Assembly: GCF_010093815.1 (NCBI RefSeq)
Contig: NW_022985557.1
Span: 868,001 to 932,000, forward strand
DNA length: 64,000 nt
Direction: 5' to 3'
DNA from: Pseudovirgaria hyperparasitica
Lineage: Eukaryota; Ascomycota; Dothideomycetes; Acrospermales; Acrospermaceae
In this document: piece by piece, positions 1 to 11,520 of the stretch
How positions within the stretch are numbered: position 1 is the first letter of the stretch
Layout: every line of letters starts with the position of its first letter
Notes under the pieces: generated by a model
Databases searched by the model: none
Told to the model about the DNA's origin: nothing
The model's input: only the letters and a program-made list of their open reading frames with translations
Program-made: the position numbers and the translations under genes

Positions 1-1900
1 AGTCAGGCCGTCAGGCAGGCATGGATCCATTAGTCAAGTAGTCAGGCAGGGCATGGTAAGGCAGGCAGTTATCCAGTGCAGTCAGGCAACCAAAGCGAGA
101 AGCGACAACAACGAGGCAAGGCAATAAGGCAGGATGGATGTACGTATACATAGCCTAAGCGTCGCCGTTCGTTTAGTATCAAGGGCAACTGCTAACGGAG
201 TGAATCATGCTGAAATGAAATAAAGGAATTAGGTTAGACCAAGGAACGAGAAGAAGGTATGGAATGTAATACATTCCATCTGTCAATCTGTCAATCTGTC
301 CAATCTGTCTGATCTGTCGGGCATTAAGCGATGCTTGTATCTGTTTTCTATATTTATTTATCAAGATGGACTGGACTGGAATGGAATGGAATGACGTTAT
401 TCTCCAGAAATGATGAAAATAAAAAGCTCAGTTTGTGATGGACCTCGGTACGTATGTCAAGATGGTATGAGTATGTTTATGGCATGAAACAGAAGTGCGT
501 GGGGCTAGGCTAGGCTAGGCGGGCGTGCGTGCGTGCGGGAGCCAAGGGTTTCTATATTTAGATTGCGTTGGGGCACTCTGGTACAGTATGCGAAAAATCA
601 GTGGCGGGCTTTTTGTTATAGGTATTTCATGTGTATATGTATTTATGTATGTATGTATGTCACTGCGATCGAGCGTTCGGTGGGGTTGTGCTTGTCTGGG
701 TGTCTGTGGTGGGTAGGTAGGTAGGACGGGAGAGCCAGTCGGGGCGAGTCAGTGTCATGCCATGGATGTGTATTCCACACGCTTGGGCCGAGGAATGGAA
801 GGATGGAAGAATGGATGGAAGAATGGAAGAGAGAGGAGAGAATGGGAAGGGAGAGTGGGAATGAATGGAAGGGATGCGGTGTGACATGGGGCGAATGGGT
901 GTGTTGTTTGTTTGTTTGTTGTTGTTGTTGTTGTTCTTCTTTGCTGCGGTGTGTATGTATGCGTGTGGTATGTAGTCAGATATCGTGGAATGCGGCGCAC
1001 GACAGGGGCATGGGGCATGTGCGTGTTTACCAACGAATGGTAAGATGGGATGGGGTGGAGGGAGCGCGGAGGAGGATGAATGGACGGCAGGATCCATGGT
1101 GAGACGGTTAAGACGGCCGCTCGAGCCGTTCCGATGGAATGGCGCTGTGAGAGAGAGTGAGAGAGAGTGAGGTATTACATGTGTACGTACTAATTATGTA
1201 TGCTGTGTGGTGAGCAGGGTCCGCTGGGATGGATGAATGGACGATGGATGGACGATGGATGGAGTGATGGCAAGATGACATGCAGGATCTATTTTTTTTA
1301 TCGCTGTACGGCCTACCTACAGGCAGGTGTACGTATCCCATGTATCCCATACATACGTACATACATACATACATACATGCATCCATACATACAGTACGAG
1401 AATCACGACCGCACGTGGTGGCATGCGGGCTGAGCAATCGGCGCCGCCCCCTCCCTGCTCACCACCCGTTCGCTTTGTTCCGTGCTCGAAGCGGACAAAG
1501 GCGATGGAAATGCGCGGGCGCAAAGAGGAATTTGGAACAGACTGAGAGAGAAAGAGAGAAGGAAAACAAAAAAAAAAAAAAAACCAGGAACGCAGACAGG
1601 GCAGGCATGTGTATCATAGGGGGAGTGTGTAAGGGCAAACAGTGAGAAGCTGGAGAGCTGAAGCAGGGGAGGATACGAGGCGTGGTGTTGTGCAGGGAGG
1701 GGTGTTCATGGATGGATGGGATGGAATGACAGACGGGAGAGTGTGGTGGCACGGCAGGCTTCTGGAAGAGAGAGGTGATTTATTGATGGGATTCGTGGAG
1801 TGTATTTGTCGGTGGAGTGAGTACAGGAGATGGATGGATGGATAGAAGTGAATAGTTGAATAATAATCAATCAACATCAAACATGGATGATGAAACATGG
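1..1900. repeat. microsatellite-rich intergenic stretch
   Basis: No supportable gene. The stretch is a patchwork of short simple repeats: GTCAGGCAGGCA-like units in the first 100 bases, TCTGTC units near 278-320, GGCTA near 505-520, GTAT near 643-660, GGTA near 711-724, GGAT/GGAA near 790-830, GTT near 917-935, GAGAGAGT near 1149-1170, CATA near 1347-1395, a poly-A run near 1567-1583 and GGAT near 1831-1842. Open frames across it read the repeats and look like no protein. Confidence 0.7.
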
Positions 1901-2657
1901 ATGATGACTCTGATTGTTCGTTGAAACCTGAGGCAGCCAAGAATGACGGAACGACGCCAAGACCGGGACGATTATGTAATACGTCATCTCTGCGCTGTGT
2001 GGCTGGGAATGGAGGGGGACGGGTGGCTGGTGAGTGTTGACTGGTGGCTGGTAGCGAGACGGAAGGCACGTGCTCTGTGCTGTCACTGCCTGTTTGGGCT
2101 TAGCGCGTTACATTACCTCATCATCAACACGATTGGACGCAGATGGGGATTGCTGCTGCTCTGGATGAATGAATGAACATTATATTGTCGTATAGAGCGT
2201 TGTATGTATAGATGCTGTTGCTGCTACTCACTGTATATTATCATCGTATATCTCCCCCGTTCTTCAACGTGCCCGTTACATGCCCTTCTCTCCGAACGCC
2301 CAACTCTCCGAGTCCCCGGGGCGTCGGGCGTCGCGCGGCCGCTAGGACTGAGAGTCCCACCCTGTCACTGTGCGTGCCGTCCATCCCTGCTAGAACAACA
2401 ACTCACCACCAGCCCCCCCCCCCCCCCCCCAGCCATCGCCAACTTCTTTTACAAACTCCCCAGAGTACCGCGCCCATACTTTTCTAAACCCACCATGCAT
2501 CTATCTTCCTGCACCTCTTCCGATCCTCCGACTTCCTCGTAGCCTTTCACGAATTCCACGGCCAATTGTCCCTTTTGCCCTCCTCGCTTCCTACTCGACT
2601 ACTCGACAAAGCCTGCTTGTCATCCCTACCTCGCCTCGCTGCTTGAGGTTGTGGAAG
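1901..2657 (+). promoter_or_regulatory. promoter and 5' leader of the DUF3433 gene
   Basis: This gene-free stretch becomes pyrimidine-rich from about 2230, as is common just upstream of ascomycete start codons. It contains an 18-base poly-C run at 2413-2430. No specific factor site is claimed. Confidence 0.4.
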
Positions 2658-5600
2658 ATGACTGAGCAGCTGTCTCTCAAACACACCACTGGTAAGTAAA
2701 AAGGCCGTTACTTGCCCATTCTCTGCTTCCTGTCCTATATACCGCCCTATCGCCCAGCCCAGCCTTCACCCAGATCTGCCCAGCTGTCGTGGCTTCGTTG
2801 GCATCATGCGCACCGCTAACAGACTGCCCTACATTGTAGTCAGCCAGCCACAACTATATCATAGCACCTCGAAGCAGAGCATCACTGCCTCCGAAGACTA
2901 CTACTCGGCCTCGGAAGGCACTTCGAGCGAGCTGAGTGCGAGTAATGCAGACCGTCGTCGATATTCTACACCGCCCTTGCGAAGGTCTCCGGACGCCGAC
3001 GATCAACACTCACATGCCGCTGCTGGTTTCATGACCAGACCAAAGAACGTCACATTCGACAACTCCACCACCATCCACGAGCGACCACATAGCGAAGACT
3101 CGTACCGTACCGCGCCGAATACTGGTGCTCCACGAAGGCAGATGGCTTCCATCAGCCCCTCTACCACGCCTGGTCTCGACGACACTCCATACATCCGCTT
3201 TGCGATCGACCAGCTCACCCGCGATGAGGAGGTGAGAGGCTCAAGACACTACCAAGGCGTCCCCGAGGACAGCAATGCGTCATACCCAGTCGACAGAGTC
3301 ATATCAGACGAAGGTCTGGGCTACTTTGGAGGACCACCGCAACAACGAGCCCAGCAGTCGCAACGGCCCGTCTCACAACCTTTCCCGCAACCCATCACAC
3401 AAAACATCCCACAAACTCAGCTGCCGCAAAGAACAATCTCATCCGATAATGCAAAGTCCACACCGGTCGTGCCTGGCATCTTGCCACGGCTTCCGTCCTC
3501 GGGATCAGCAACCATAACTCGAAAATCGCTACCGCCAGCCATCGCCATCACAGCTGCGAGCGATCAGACTCCTCCGCAATCAAGACGATCCTTCATACCG
3601 CCTCCTCATGGGAGGACGGACTCTGGCCAATCGTCCCTGTCTCATCAGTCCTTGTCTGGTCACGAATCGCTGTCAAAGGATATCTTCGTTCCCCACAGGC
3701 CCACAAGAGAGTCCTTGCGATACCCGCCCCTCGACTTTCTACCCTCGATACTTCGTCCGCTTTCTTTAGTGACGTTCATCCTGCTGTGCACCATCATGCT
3801 CGCAATGCTGATATTCTGTGCTGTCTACTCCTTGATCAACAACGGACTGTGGGCGTACGGCGGGTTTGGTGGTGGTCGGTACTTCACATTCCAGTACCTG
3901 CCAACGATAGTAGGTATGATGCTCCTGATGTGGCTATTCCAGGTCCAAACGGCTGTCCAGCGGATTGCGCCATTCATGGCACTCTGCTCGGAGAGCCACC
4001 GCAGCAGATCCGAGGCAATGTTTCTACGCATCGCTCCCATGTCGTTTCTGCTACCCAACGTGAACTACTTCAAAACTGGACAGACCGTCTTTGGAATCTT
4101 CTCCGCTGCGTCCTGGCTGTTCATCTTCACGATACCTCTGCTTGGTTCGGCTTTCGGCGCTCGACACGAAGGCCCCAGCAATATCGACGGCGAGTGGGTG
4201 TGGATATCAGTCCAGGGTGTCATATGGGCTACTATCGCACTATACGTATTCCTGGTCTTATCGCTCATGCTGCTGGTCATATGCCTCTGGCGACGACAGA
4301 CCGGTCTCAAGTGGGATCCACGGTCACTCGCAGACATCATAGCCTTGCTCGAGAGGTCCAACACTGTGGGCGCATATGAAGGCGCCGAGACCTTCCAAAC
4401 TAAGACGGAGTTCCGGGATGCGCTAGCAGATCAGGCACCGCTGCTGGGGTACTGGCACACTTCGAAGCGCCAAAACGACGTCTTCTATGGCTTAGGCGAG
4501 CCAGGATACCCCACACGAAAGTACTCGGTCGAGGATGGCAAAATCCGAGAAAAAGCACCGGAGAAGGCCTATCAGTCCTATCAGTCTTATCCCAAGGACG
4601 ACGTGGAAGCTGGCGCCGGTCGTAGTCTTCGTAGAGAAGGCGACTTTTCCATCCGTATGGACATTCGCTCGTCCAAGGTGCGCTTGCACTACCTTCCTTG
4701 GTATCTTCGGGATACCTTCGTTGCAGCCTGGGTTGTGATTGCTATCGTTCTTCTGGCAGCGTTTCTGGTCATCAGCTTCATCAACAACGCCGTCCGCGAT
4801 GGGTTCGCCCCTCTGCTCGGCGTTGAGTCCGACTCAACCGGCTTCTCCCCAGCCAACTTCCTCTACTCGTTTGTGCCGGGTGTCATTGGCACATTCCTCT
4901 TCCTGTCCTGGCAGTCACTTGACCTCAGCTTCCGTGCTCTTACGCCTTATGCATCTCTCTCGAGCCCTCGTGGCGCTACAGCCGAGCAGTCCCTCCTCCT
5001 CGACTACTCGGCTCGTCTTCCTATCTCGGTCACCGTCGTTGCGGCTGCGAACGGACACTTTGCCGTTGCTGTTCTCTCCCTCTTCACCCTCTTCAATGCC
5101 GCCATACCGGTCCTGTCTGGCGGCGTTTTCTGGAACCAGTACTACGTCGACAGCCGCTCCGTCCGTGTCGCTGCTCATCTCCCAGCCTTTTACGCACTCT
5201 GCGTCTTTCTGGCATTGTACGCGTTCTTCATCTGCGTCATCTTTGTCAGCAGGAAGCGGATGGCTCTTCCACATGCGTCCAACAATCTTGCCGAAATTGT
5301 CTCCTGGGTATATCAGTCGCCCATCCTTGCAGATCGCGCATTCGCTCGCCCGACTACCAAAGCAGACCTCGTGACCCGTCTCATGGGTGCTGGGTGGACA
5401 GACAAGTCCACCTTCTCTCGCAGTCTTGTCGCACTAGTCTCACCGTCCCGTCAAAACCTGGCTGTCCAACGCAGCGTTGGGGCGGCAAGTGCAGACCTGG
5501 CACCAAGTCCGCATGGCATGGACCATGACGAGACCGATGTCGACCAGACCGGTGTTGGTGAGAAGAGGCAGAGCATCCTGGATCCCGGCGCGATCAGATA

Positions 5601-5721
5601 CGGATTCGGCATCCACGTCGGGCGTGACGGCATGGAGCATCTGGGAATCGATCGTGTGAAGCGAGGGACCGGGAGAGAGATGGTCATTTATGAGCAGACG
5701 AAAAGACCATGGCGAGACTGA
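2658..5721 (+). CDS. DUF3433 family membrane protein (971 aa)
   Basis: Exons are 2658-2691 and 2840-5721; the 148-nt intron starts GTAAGT, has a GCTAAC branch site near 2816 and ends TTGTAG. The first ~310 residues are Ser/Pro/Gln-rich and probably disordered. Two membrane modules follow, beginning near residues 314 and 640, each with about four hydrophobic helices. They carry matching motifs, an NNGLWAYGG-like loop in the first and NNAVRDGFAP in the second, as expected for the doubled DUF3433 unit. The family is fungal, usually placed at the plasma membrane, and has no established reaction. An in-frame ATG at 2806 lies inside the intron, and starting there would give a protein of the same length with a different first eleven residues. 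I prefer 2658 because the branch site and both splice sites are good. Confidence 0.85.
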
Positions 5722-6626
5722 GGCTGGGGGGAGATGGGCATGAAGAGCCAATTCTACGTGGCCATTCGGAACCTATAATTCTCCGGGTGGCCAACACTGA
5801 CTGTTACCGCCACAACATCCGACATTACAACATCACAACATGGGATACACCTATCTATCTACCATGACAGCATATACGACCGCAAAACGACACAGTGTCA
5901 TTATCATCATCATCTTCTTCTTCATAATCGCAAAAAGCAGCATAACAGCAAGGCGTACAACATTTATTCATTCAGATCACGGCGCTCTAGGGAAACGGGG
6001 TTCATTTCTGGTACGATTACGCTTTTTTCTACCATTCTTCACACTTGTTTTTATGATCGGATGAAATGTAATTTGGTGGATGACACACATATACGAGGGA
6101 CGAGAGGATGAGGGATGAGAGGATGATTTGACACATGTAAGGGACGAGAGGATGACACGACGGGGAATGTGGCAAAAAGATAGACATGAATGACTGTGAA
6201 ATGAGATGATTTGTGGTGGCAGCTGTAGAGCTGGCACAGTAATGAATATGATACTTTGTCGTTGGGCATTTGTTCCTGATACATGACTAGCCTTTACTCG
6301 TGAAGTCTGCACTTTGTGTTTGTTCTTCTGCTGGGAAGCTCTGACGCGGACATAGCGTTTCTTAACACCGCCTCCACCCGCCTCGGCTGGACCGGGTGCC
6401 GGGACCGGGGTAGCTTGAGGCGATGATCCCGCCCGCTTTTCTTATCGTAAGTAGAGTAGTAAGTAGGTAATCAATGTCGACAACATAGCTTCACATTCAC
6501 TACTACCGGGCCCGTACCGTAATGTAATCGCTCTTCTCTACATCCCTTGCCCTCGATCTGTACAGCTTCATACATAGCACATCTCCCGCGTCAGTCGAGG
6601 AACCACCCACGTATCCAAGTGTCAAA
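5722..6626. other. intergenic region
   Basis: No gene is seen. It holds the 3' flank of the DUF3433 gene and the promoter of the WD40 gene. A 15-bp direct repeat (GGGACGAGAGGATGA) occurs at 6097-6111 and 6141-6155. Confidence 0.5.
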
Positions 6627-9058
6627 ATGTCCGCCGCCACGCCCCCGAGTCATGACGTCGACGCCGACGAAAACGAAGATATGTTCTGGGAGGCCCTCCA
6701 GGCTAGAGAGGATCAATGGGTTGATGAGGAGGACGATGAGGAGGACGATGATGATGACTATGAGGAAGAAGAGGAGGATGACGACGACGAGGACGACGAG
6801 TTTGATGACGCGCAGGAAGACGTGTACATTGATATGAGGCGGGCAGATCCCGGTGACGAGGATGAGGAGGAGGGAGAAGGAGATGGGGAAGAAGGCCAGG
6901 CGCAGAGGACGATATACAGTGAGCTGGGACCCGTTCTTTAGGGGTGGTGCCACGTACTCTAACACCTCGTGCCAGTGAGCCGCGCGCAGATAATGGAGCT
7001 GCTAGCGAACCCGGAACTGCGGAGACTGCTCGGGAGTAGTCTGGATATCGACCTCGGGGGACGGCGGCCAATGTCGAGCGATTCAGAAGACGGCGAGGAG
7101 GAAGGGGATGACGAGAGAGCGCAACCTCGACGACGCCGGTTGAAGGGTGCGGCGGCATACCAGAAAGTGCCAAGCGACGAAGGGCGGCAGCTCATGGAGA
7201 CGGGCAAGTTTGGGAGCAACGAGCGGACAGAAGATACGTTTAAGCGGAAGAAGAGGCTGGCTGCGCAGATTATGCGTCGGGAGTTGGGGCTCGGCAGCCA
7301 TGGGCGGCAGCGGAATGCTGATAGACTGATTTCGCAAGTGAGTATATACACATCAGCAACAACAAGCACATGGTGGCATGGAAGGATGCTCATGCAGGTC
7401 TGCAGGGCTTGATACCCGAGTCAAAAGCCGACATGATCATCCATTACAACGCGCGATGCTACTCGGGACAGTTCTCCAGGGACGGCAATTTTTTCTTTTC
7501 ATGCGCGCAGGACTTCAAGGTTCGCATGTACGACACGTCGAATCCGTACGACTGGAAATACTACAAGGTCATCCTACACCCGGCACAACCTCATGCACAA
7601 GACAATTGACAGACTTGCAGACGGTCGAGTATCCGTACGGCCAATGGACGATCACGGACGCCTCGCTCAGTCCTGATAATCGCCTTCTGGCCTATAGCTC
7701 CATCCGAAGCGTTGTCTGTCTCGCCAGTACCGACCCGGCCGACGACTCGACGCCACGACACCTCGACTTTACAAACACCGCCAGCGTCGATCGCCGACGT
7801 CGCGTGTACCCCTACTTTGGCGTAAGTAGAGTCGTCCCATGTTCCACACCAAGCCCCCCTCCCCTTACCTGCAACGTCTACCCTAACACCCACCGCAGAT
7901 CTGGTCCCTCCGCTTCTCCGGCGACGGCCGCGAAATCGTCGCTGGCACCGGCGACGCCTCCGTCTACGTCTACGACATCGAACGCAACCAGTCCATCCTG
8001 CGCATCCCCGGCCACGAAGACGACGTCAACGCAGTCTGCTACGGCGACAACGCCTCCCCGCACATCCTCTACTCCGGCTCCGACGACACCACAATCAAAA
8101 TCTGGGACCGCCGCTCCCTCGCCGGCGGCCGCGAAGCAGGCGTCTTCTTCGGCCACACCGAGGGCCTCACCTACGTCGACTCCAAGGGCGACGGCCGCTA
8201 CGTCCTCTCGAACGCAAAAGACCAGACCGCCAAGCTCTGGGACCTACGCCGCATGATGTCCGCCGACCGCGCCTCCGCCATCCGCCCAGACCGCTACACC
8301 ACCGGCTTCGAATACCGCAACCTGCCCTACGACCCTTCCCTATACCGCCCCCACCCGCACGACGCCTCCCTCGTCACCTTCCGCGGCCACCAGGTCCTCA
8401 AAACCCTCATCCGCGCACACTTCTCCCCGCCGCAGTCCTCGGACTCGCGCTTCGTCTACTCGGGCTCCCACGACGGAAAGGTATACGTCTGGAACCTGGA
8501 CGCCACGCTGGCCGCTACTATCGATGTCCTCGCTGCGACGCGCCACTCGCGCCCGCGCGAACATGCGGCGCGCGCTCACGCCGAGACGTATGATTTCGTC
8601 GGTCGACATGGTGGGAATGCGGCGCCGTGGCAGACTTGTGTGAGGGATGCGAGCTGGCATCCTAGTGCGCCTGTTATTGCGGCGACGAGTTGGAATGGCT
8701 GGGGGACGAGTCTGGGGACGTGTAGTGTGCATGCTTGGAGTGATCGGGGGGATGGGGAGGGTGAGGGGGGGCCTGTTGGTGGTGCTGGTGGNNNNNNNNN
8801 NNNNNNNNNNNNNNNNNNNNNNNNNNNNNNNNNNNNNNNNNNNNNNNNNNNNNNNNNNNNNNNNNNNNNNNNNNNNNNNNNNNNNNNNNNNNNNNNNNNN
8901 NNNNNNNNNNNNNNNNNNNNNNNNNNNNNNNNNNNNNNNNNNNNNNNNNNNNNNNNNNNNNNNNNNNNNNNNNNNNNNNNNNNNNNNNGGGGGAGGGGGA
9001 GGGTGAGGAGGGGGGTGAGGATAGGGATGGGGAGGAGGAGGATGATGATGAAGTGTAG
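6627..9058 (+). CDS. DCAF11/LEC14B-type WD40 repeat protein, interrupted by assembly gap
   Basis: Exons are 6627-6918, 6976-7337, 7406-7567, 7621-7821 and 7899 onward. The four introns are 53-77 nt and keep frame; the third starts with the weak donor GTCATC. The N-terminus (residues ~30-95) is a very acidic Asp/Glu tract, followed by a short helical segment and then WD40 blades with DDTTIKIWD and DQTAKLWD signatures. The segment reading TTGFEYRN, then a GHQVLKTLIRAHFSP-like stretch and SGSHDGKVYVWNLD, is typical of the DCAF11 family. In animals that protein is a substrate receptor for CUL4-DDB1 ubiquitin ligases; a similar role here is inference. An N run (8792-8988) cuts the C-terminus. After the gap one frame reads an acidic tail ending in TAG at 9056-9058, which I take as the likely end, but it is not in frame with the upstream exon at the stated gap length. 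Confidence 0.8.
8792..8988. other. assembly gap (197 N)
   Basis: A run of 197 undetermined bases inside the 3' part of the WD40 gene. The flanks are very G-rich GGGGAG-type repeat on the + strand, which probably caused the assembly failure. Confidence 0.99.
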
Positions 9059-9330
9059 TGTTGTGTGGTCTGAGGTAGTGTGGATTAGCATAGTGAATGA
9101 AGAAGTAGTTGATGTGTGTCTTTTTTTCTATATGACAGTAAGAGTGCAGTGCAGTGCAGTGCTGAGATTAGGTTGTGATGTGGTGAGATGAGGTGGTGAG
9201 GTTGTTGTATACTATACTACATACTATATACTATACACCGTAGTCTGTAGTCTGTAGACTATAGTATTCCCTCCATCCATCTGTCCATCCATCCATCTAT
9301 CAAGCTGTTCACGCTAGTGTTGGACACATA

Positions 9331-9430
9331 CACACACATACACACACATACACACACATACACACACATACACACACATACACACACATACACACACATA
9401 CACACACATACACACACATACACACACATA
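9331..9430. repeat. 10-bp tandem repeat, ten perfect copies
   Basis: The unit CACACACATA is repeated ten times without a mismatch. It lies in the 3' flank of the WD40 gene, about 50 bp before the 11-bp repeat, and codes for nothing credible. Confidence 0.97.
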
Positions 9431-9480
9431 TATACATATATATACCACCCGCTCCGTCCGCATTCGGGAATACGTAGATA

Positions 9481-9600
9481 AGTAAGTAGAAAGTAAGTAG
9501 AAAGTAAGTAGAAAGTAAGTAGTAAGTAAGTAGTAAGTAAGTAGTAAGTAAGTAGTAAGTAAGTAGTAAGTAAGTAGTAAGTAAGTAGTAAGTAAGTAGG
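9481..9600. repeat. 11-bp tandem repeat, about eleven copies
   Basis: The unit is GTAAGTAGTAA, with GTAAGTAGAAA variants at the left end, repeated about eleven times. Every unit contains GTAAGT, the consensus 5' splice site. The variants cluster at one end, as expected if the array grew from the other end. Confidence 0.95.
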
Positions 9601-10500
9601 AAGCTAGGCATTTCACTCTATATTTAAGAGGTTGACGTGTATGGCTCTCTATATTCCGTCTCTATGTCTCGATGATATCTCTATATCTATACCTCTCTGC
9701 ATCTCTAGACTCTATCTATACATACCTATCTATATCTCCAACTCCATCTACATACCTACCTATACCTCTAGCTCCATGTCCCGATCCATCTCCAGACTCT
9801 ACATCCATATCCATATATCCACCCAAGCCAGTAAACCGAACATACAAACCTCTTCTCTCCCTAACCTCCCCACGATTCAGGAAAGAGAGAAGCGGGGTAA
9901 GGTTTAGGGCGAGAAGCAATTAGAATACGAGCTTCTTCTTTCTACACACTTTCTACAAATGTTTCTTTTTTTTAAAAAAAATACTTCTTGTGGTTTACGA
10001 TTTTTAGGGGACTTTTTTTTTGTCTTTGCTTTTTTTTTTTTTTATATTGTATCACTTTCTATATTGCTTCTTCATGTCTGTTTGTGTATGCCCCGGCGCG
10101 GATATTCGGCTGTGATGCTTGGATGCTTTAAAAGTACTTGGGATGGGGCTTTGTGTTGGGCGTGTTTCTTTCACGGGTGGGTAGGAAAGGTGGAGGAAGG
10201 GGAAGGAAAGGATGTTTCTGGTGGGGTTTGTTTGGGTTGTGGTGGGATGAGGAAGGGGTTTGATATTGGTTCTGCTGGGAGGGGGAATTGATTTGGGCAT
10301 TCGTTCACTGTAGACAGAGTATAGATTTGACGGGACGCGATGATGTACGAGGCCGTGAGCATAAGGGGATATTCACGTAGAATAGCTCACGCTCAAGCTG
10401 ACCAACACCGCCCAGCAGCTGGTCCTAGAAAAACTCATTATCGTCGCACCACAAACCACTCCCCCCGCCGCGCCCATTCCCACAACACCCCCTTTCCCCC
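9601..10500. other. low-complexity intergenic region
   Basis: The stretch 9640-9860 is CT/AT-rich simple sequence (CTCTATATCTATAC-like), followed by several poly-T runs near 9962-10045. No credible gene is seen. Bases 9059-9330 to its left are likewise GT- and AT-rich simple sequence. Confidence 0.5.
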
Positions 10501-11520
10501 CTAAAACGTACACCCAGACCCAATCTTAAACTCAGCATCCGGCACCCTCCGCATCTTCAAGCCCTCCACAATCCCATCAACCAGCCGACTCACCATACTG
10601 CCATCCGGGTCATTATTCGGATTAACCTCCGACACCGTAAGCCCCCTCACCTTCCGATGGCAGAGCAACTCGCCGAGCGCACCGAGCGCCACATCCGGGT
10701 CCAGTCCCGCATAATGGGGGAAATTAGCAAGGGGAAACACGCCGCTGTCGATGCAGTCGACGTCAAAGTTGACGTGTATGACGTCGACGCGGGCGTCGAG
10801 CCACTGCAGGGCGCGGCCGACGGTGCCCAGCGGATCCTGCTGCACGGTCTGCTTGCTGAAGGCCTTGAAGCCGTGCTCGAGCAGGTAGACCCAGTGCTCG
10901 GTCGCGGGCTGGCGCGGGTCGAAGCCGAAGAGGACGACGTTGTCGCGCGTGATGAGGGGTGCGCCGTCTGGGCTGCTGAACTGTCGCATGCTCTTTAGGC
11001 TGCCGGGCCGGGCGGTCAGGTGGGTCATGGTCATGCTGTCTAGGATTGCGCTGGCGCCTTCGGTGTCGGTTTGGGTGGGGAGGGTGAGGTCGACGTCGCC
11101 GTCGAAGTAGAGGAGGCCGAGTTTTGTGCCTGTCGGGTGCCAGGAGCTGAGGCCGGAGAGGACGGCGGGGGTGATGGAGCAGTCGCCGCCGAGGATGATG
11201 GGGAATGATGAGTGGAAGTCGGTGTGGTTGGTGGTGAGGTCTTTGTGGATGGCGGTGAGGACGGCGAGGGCGTTGTCTTCGTTGCGGACGCCGCTTTTCT
11301 TGATGGCTGGCTTCCATGTTGCTGCGTTGTGGAGGAAGTCGCTGAAGAGGACTTTGTTGTGGATTGAGACGCGGCAGCCGGCGGACTTGAGTTTGTGCTC
11401 GAGGCCGCCTTTCTTGAGGATGGCGTCGGGGGCGTTTCTTTGGCCGGGGAAATGCGTGCCGGCCTCGGTTGGGATGCAGATGATCCGGACCTGCTCGCCG
11501 TCCTGGAGGGGGTCGGCCAT
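10501..11520 (-). CDS. arginase/agmatinase-fold protein, divergent metal site (339 aa)
   Basis: A single-exon gene of normal ureohydrolase length. The family motifs are in the right order: GGDCS, then a strand ending YFDGDVDL, then FDVDCIDSG followed by a Pro/Gly-rich loop and AGLDP. In true arginases and agmatinases these read GGDHS, DAHxD and S/F-DxDxxDP, and supply two His and four Asp ligands to the two Mn ions. Here both His positions are replaced, by Cys in the first motif and Asp in the second, while the Asp ligands remain. The protein therefore belongs to a divergent branch; it may bind metal differently or act on another guanidino or amide substrate. There is no signal peptide, so it is probably cytosolic. 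It is divergent from the GH92 gene across about 900 bp. Confidence 0.8.
   Translation of the reverse strand: MADPLQDGEQVRIICIPTEAGTHFPGQRNAPDAILKKGGLEHKLKSAGCRVSIHNKVLFSDFLHNAATWKPAIKKSGVRNEDNALAVLTAIHKDLTTNHTDFHSSFPIILGGDCSITPAVLSGLSSWHPTGTKLGLLYFDGDVDLTLPTQTDTEGASAILDSMTMTHLTARPGSLKSMRQFSSPDGAPLITRDNVVLFGFDPRQPATEHWVYLLEHGFKAFSKQTVQQDPLGTVGRALQWLDARVDVIHVNFDVDCIDSGVFPLANFPHYAGLDPDVALGALGELLCHRKVRGLTVSEVNPNNDPDGSMVSRLVDGIVEGLKMRRVPDAEFKIGSGCTF

Noticed and set aside
9331-9600. Regular repeats as a possible CRISPR-like array
   Set aside because: The units are contiguous 10- and 11-bp satellites without spacers, in a eukaryotic genome.
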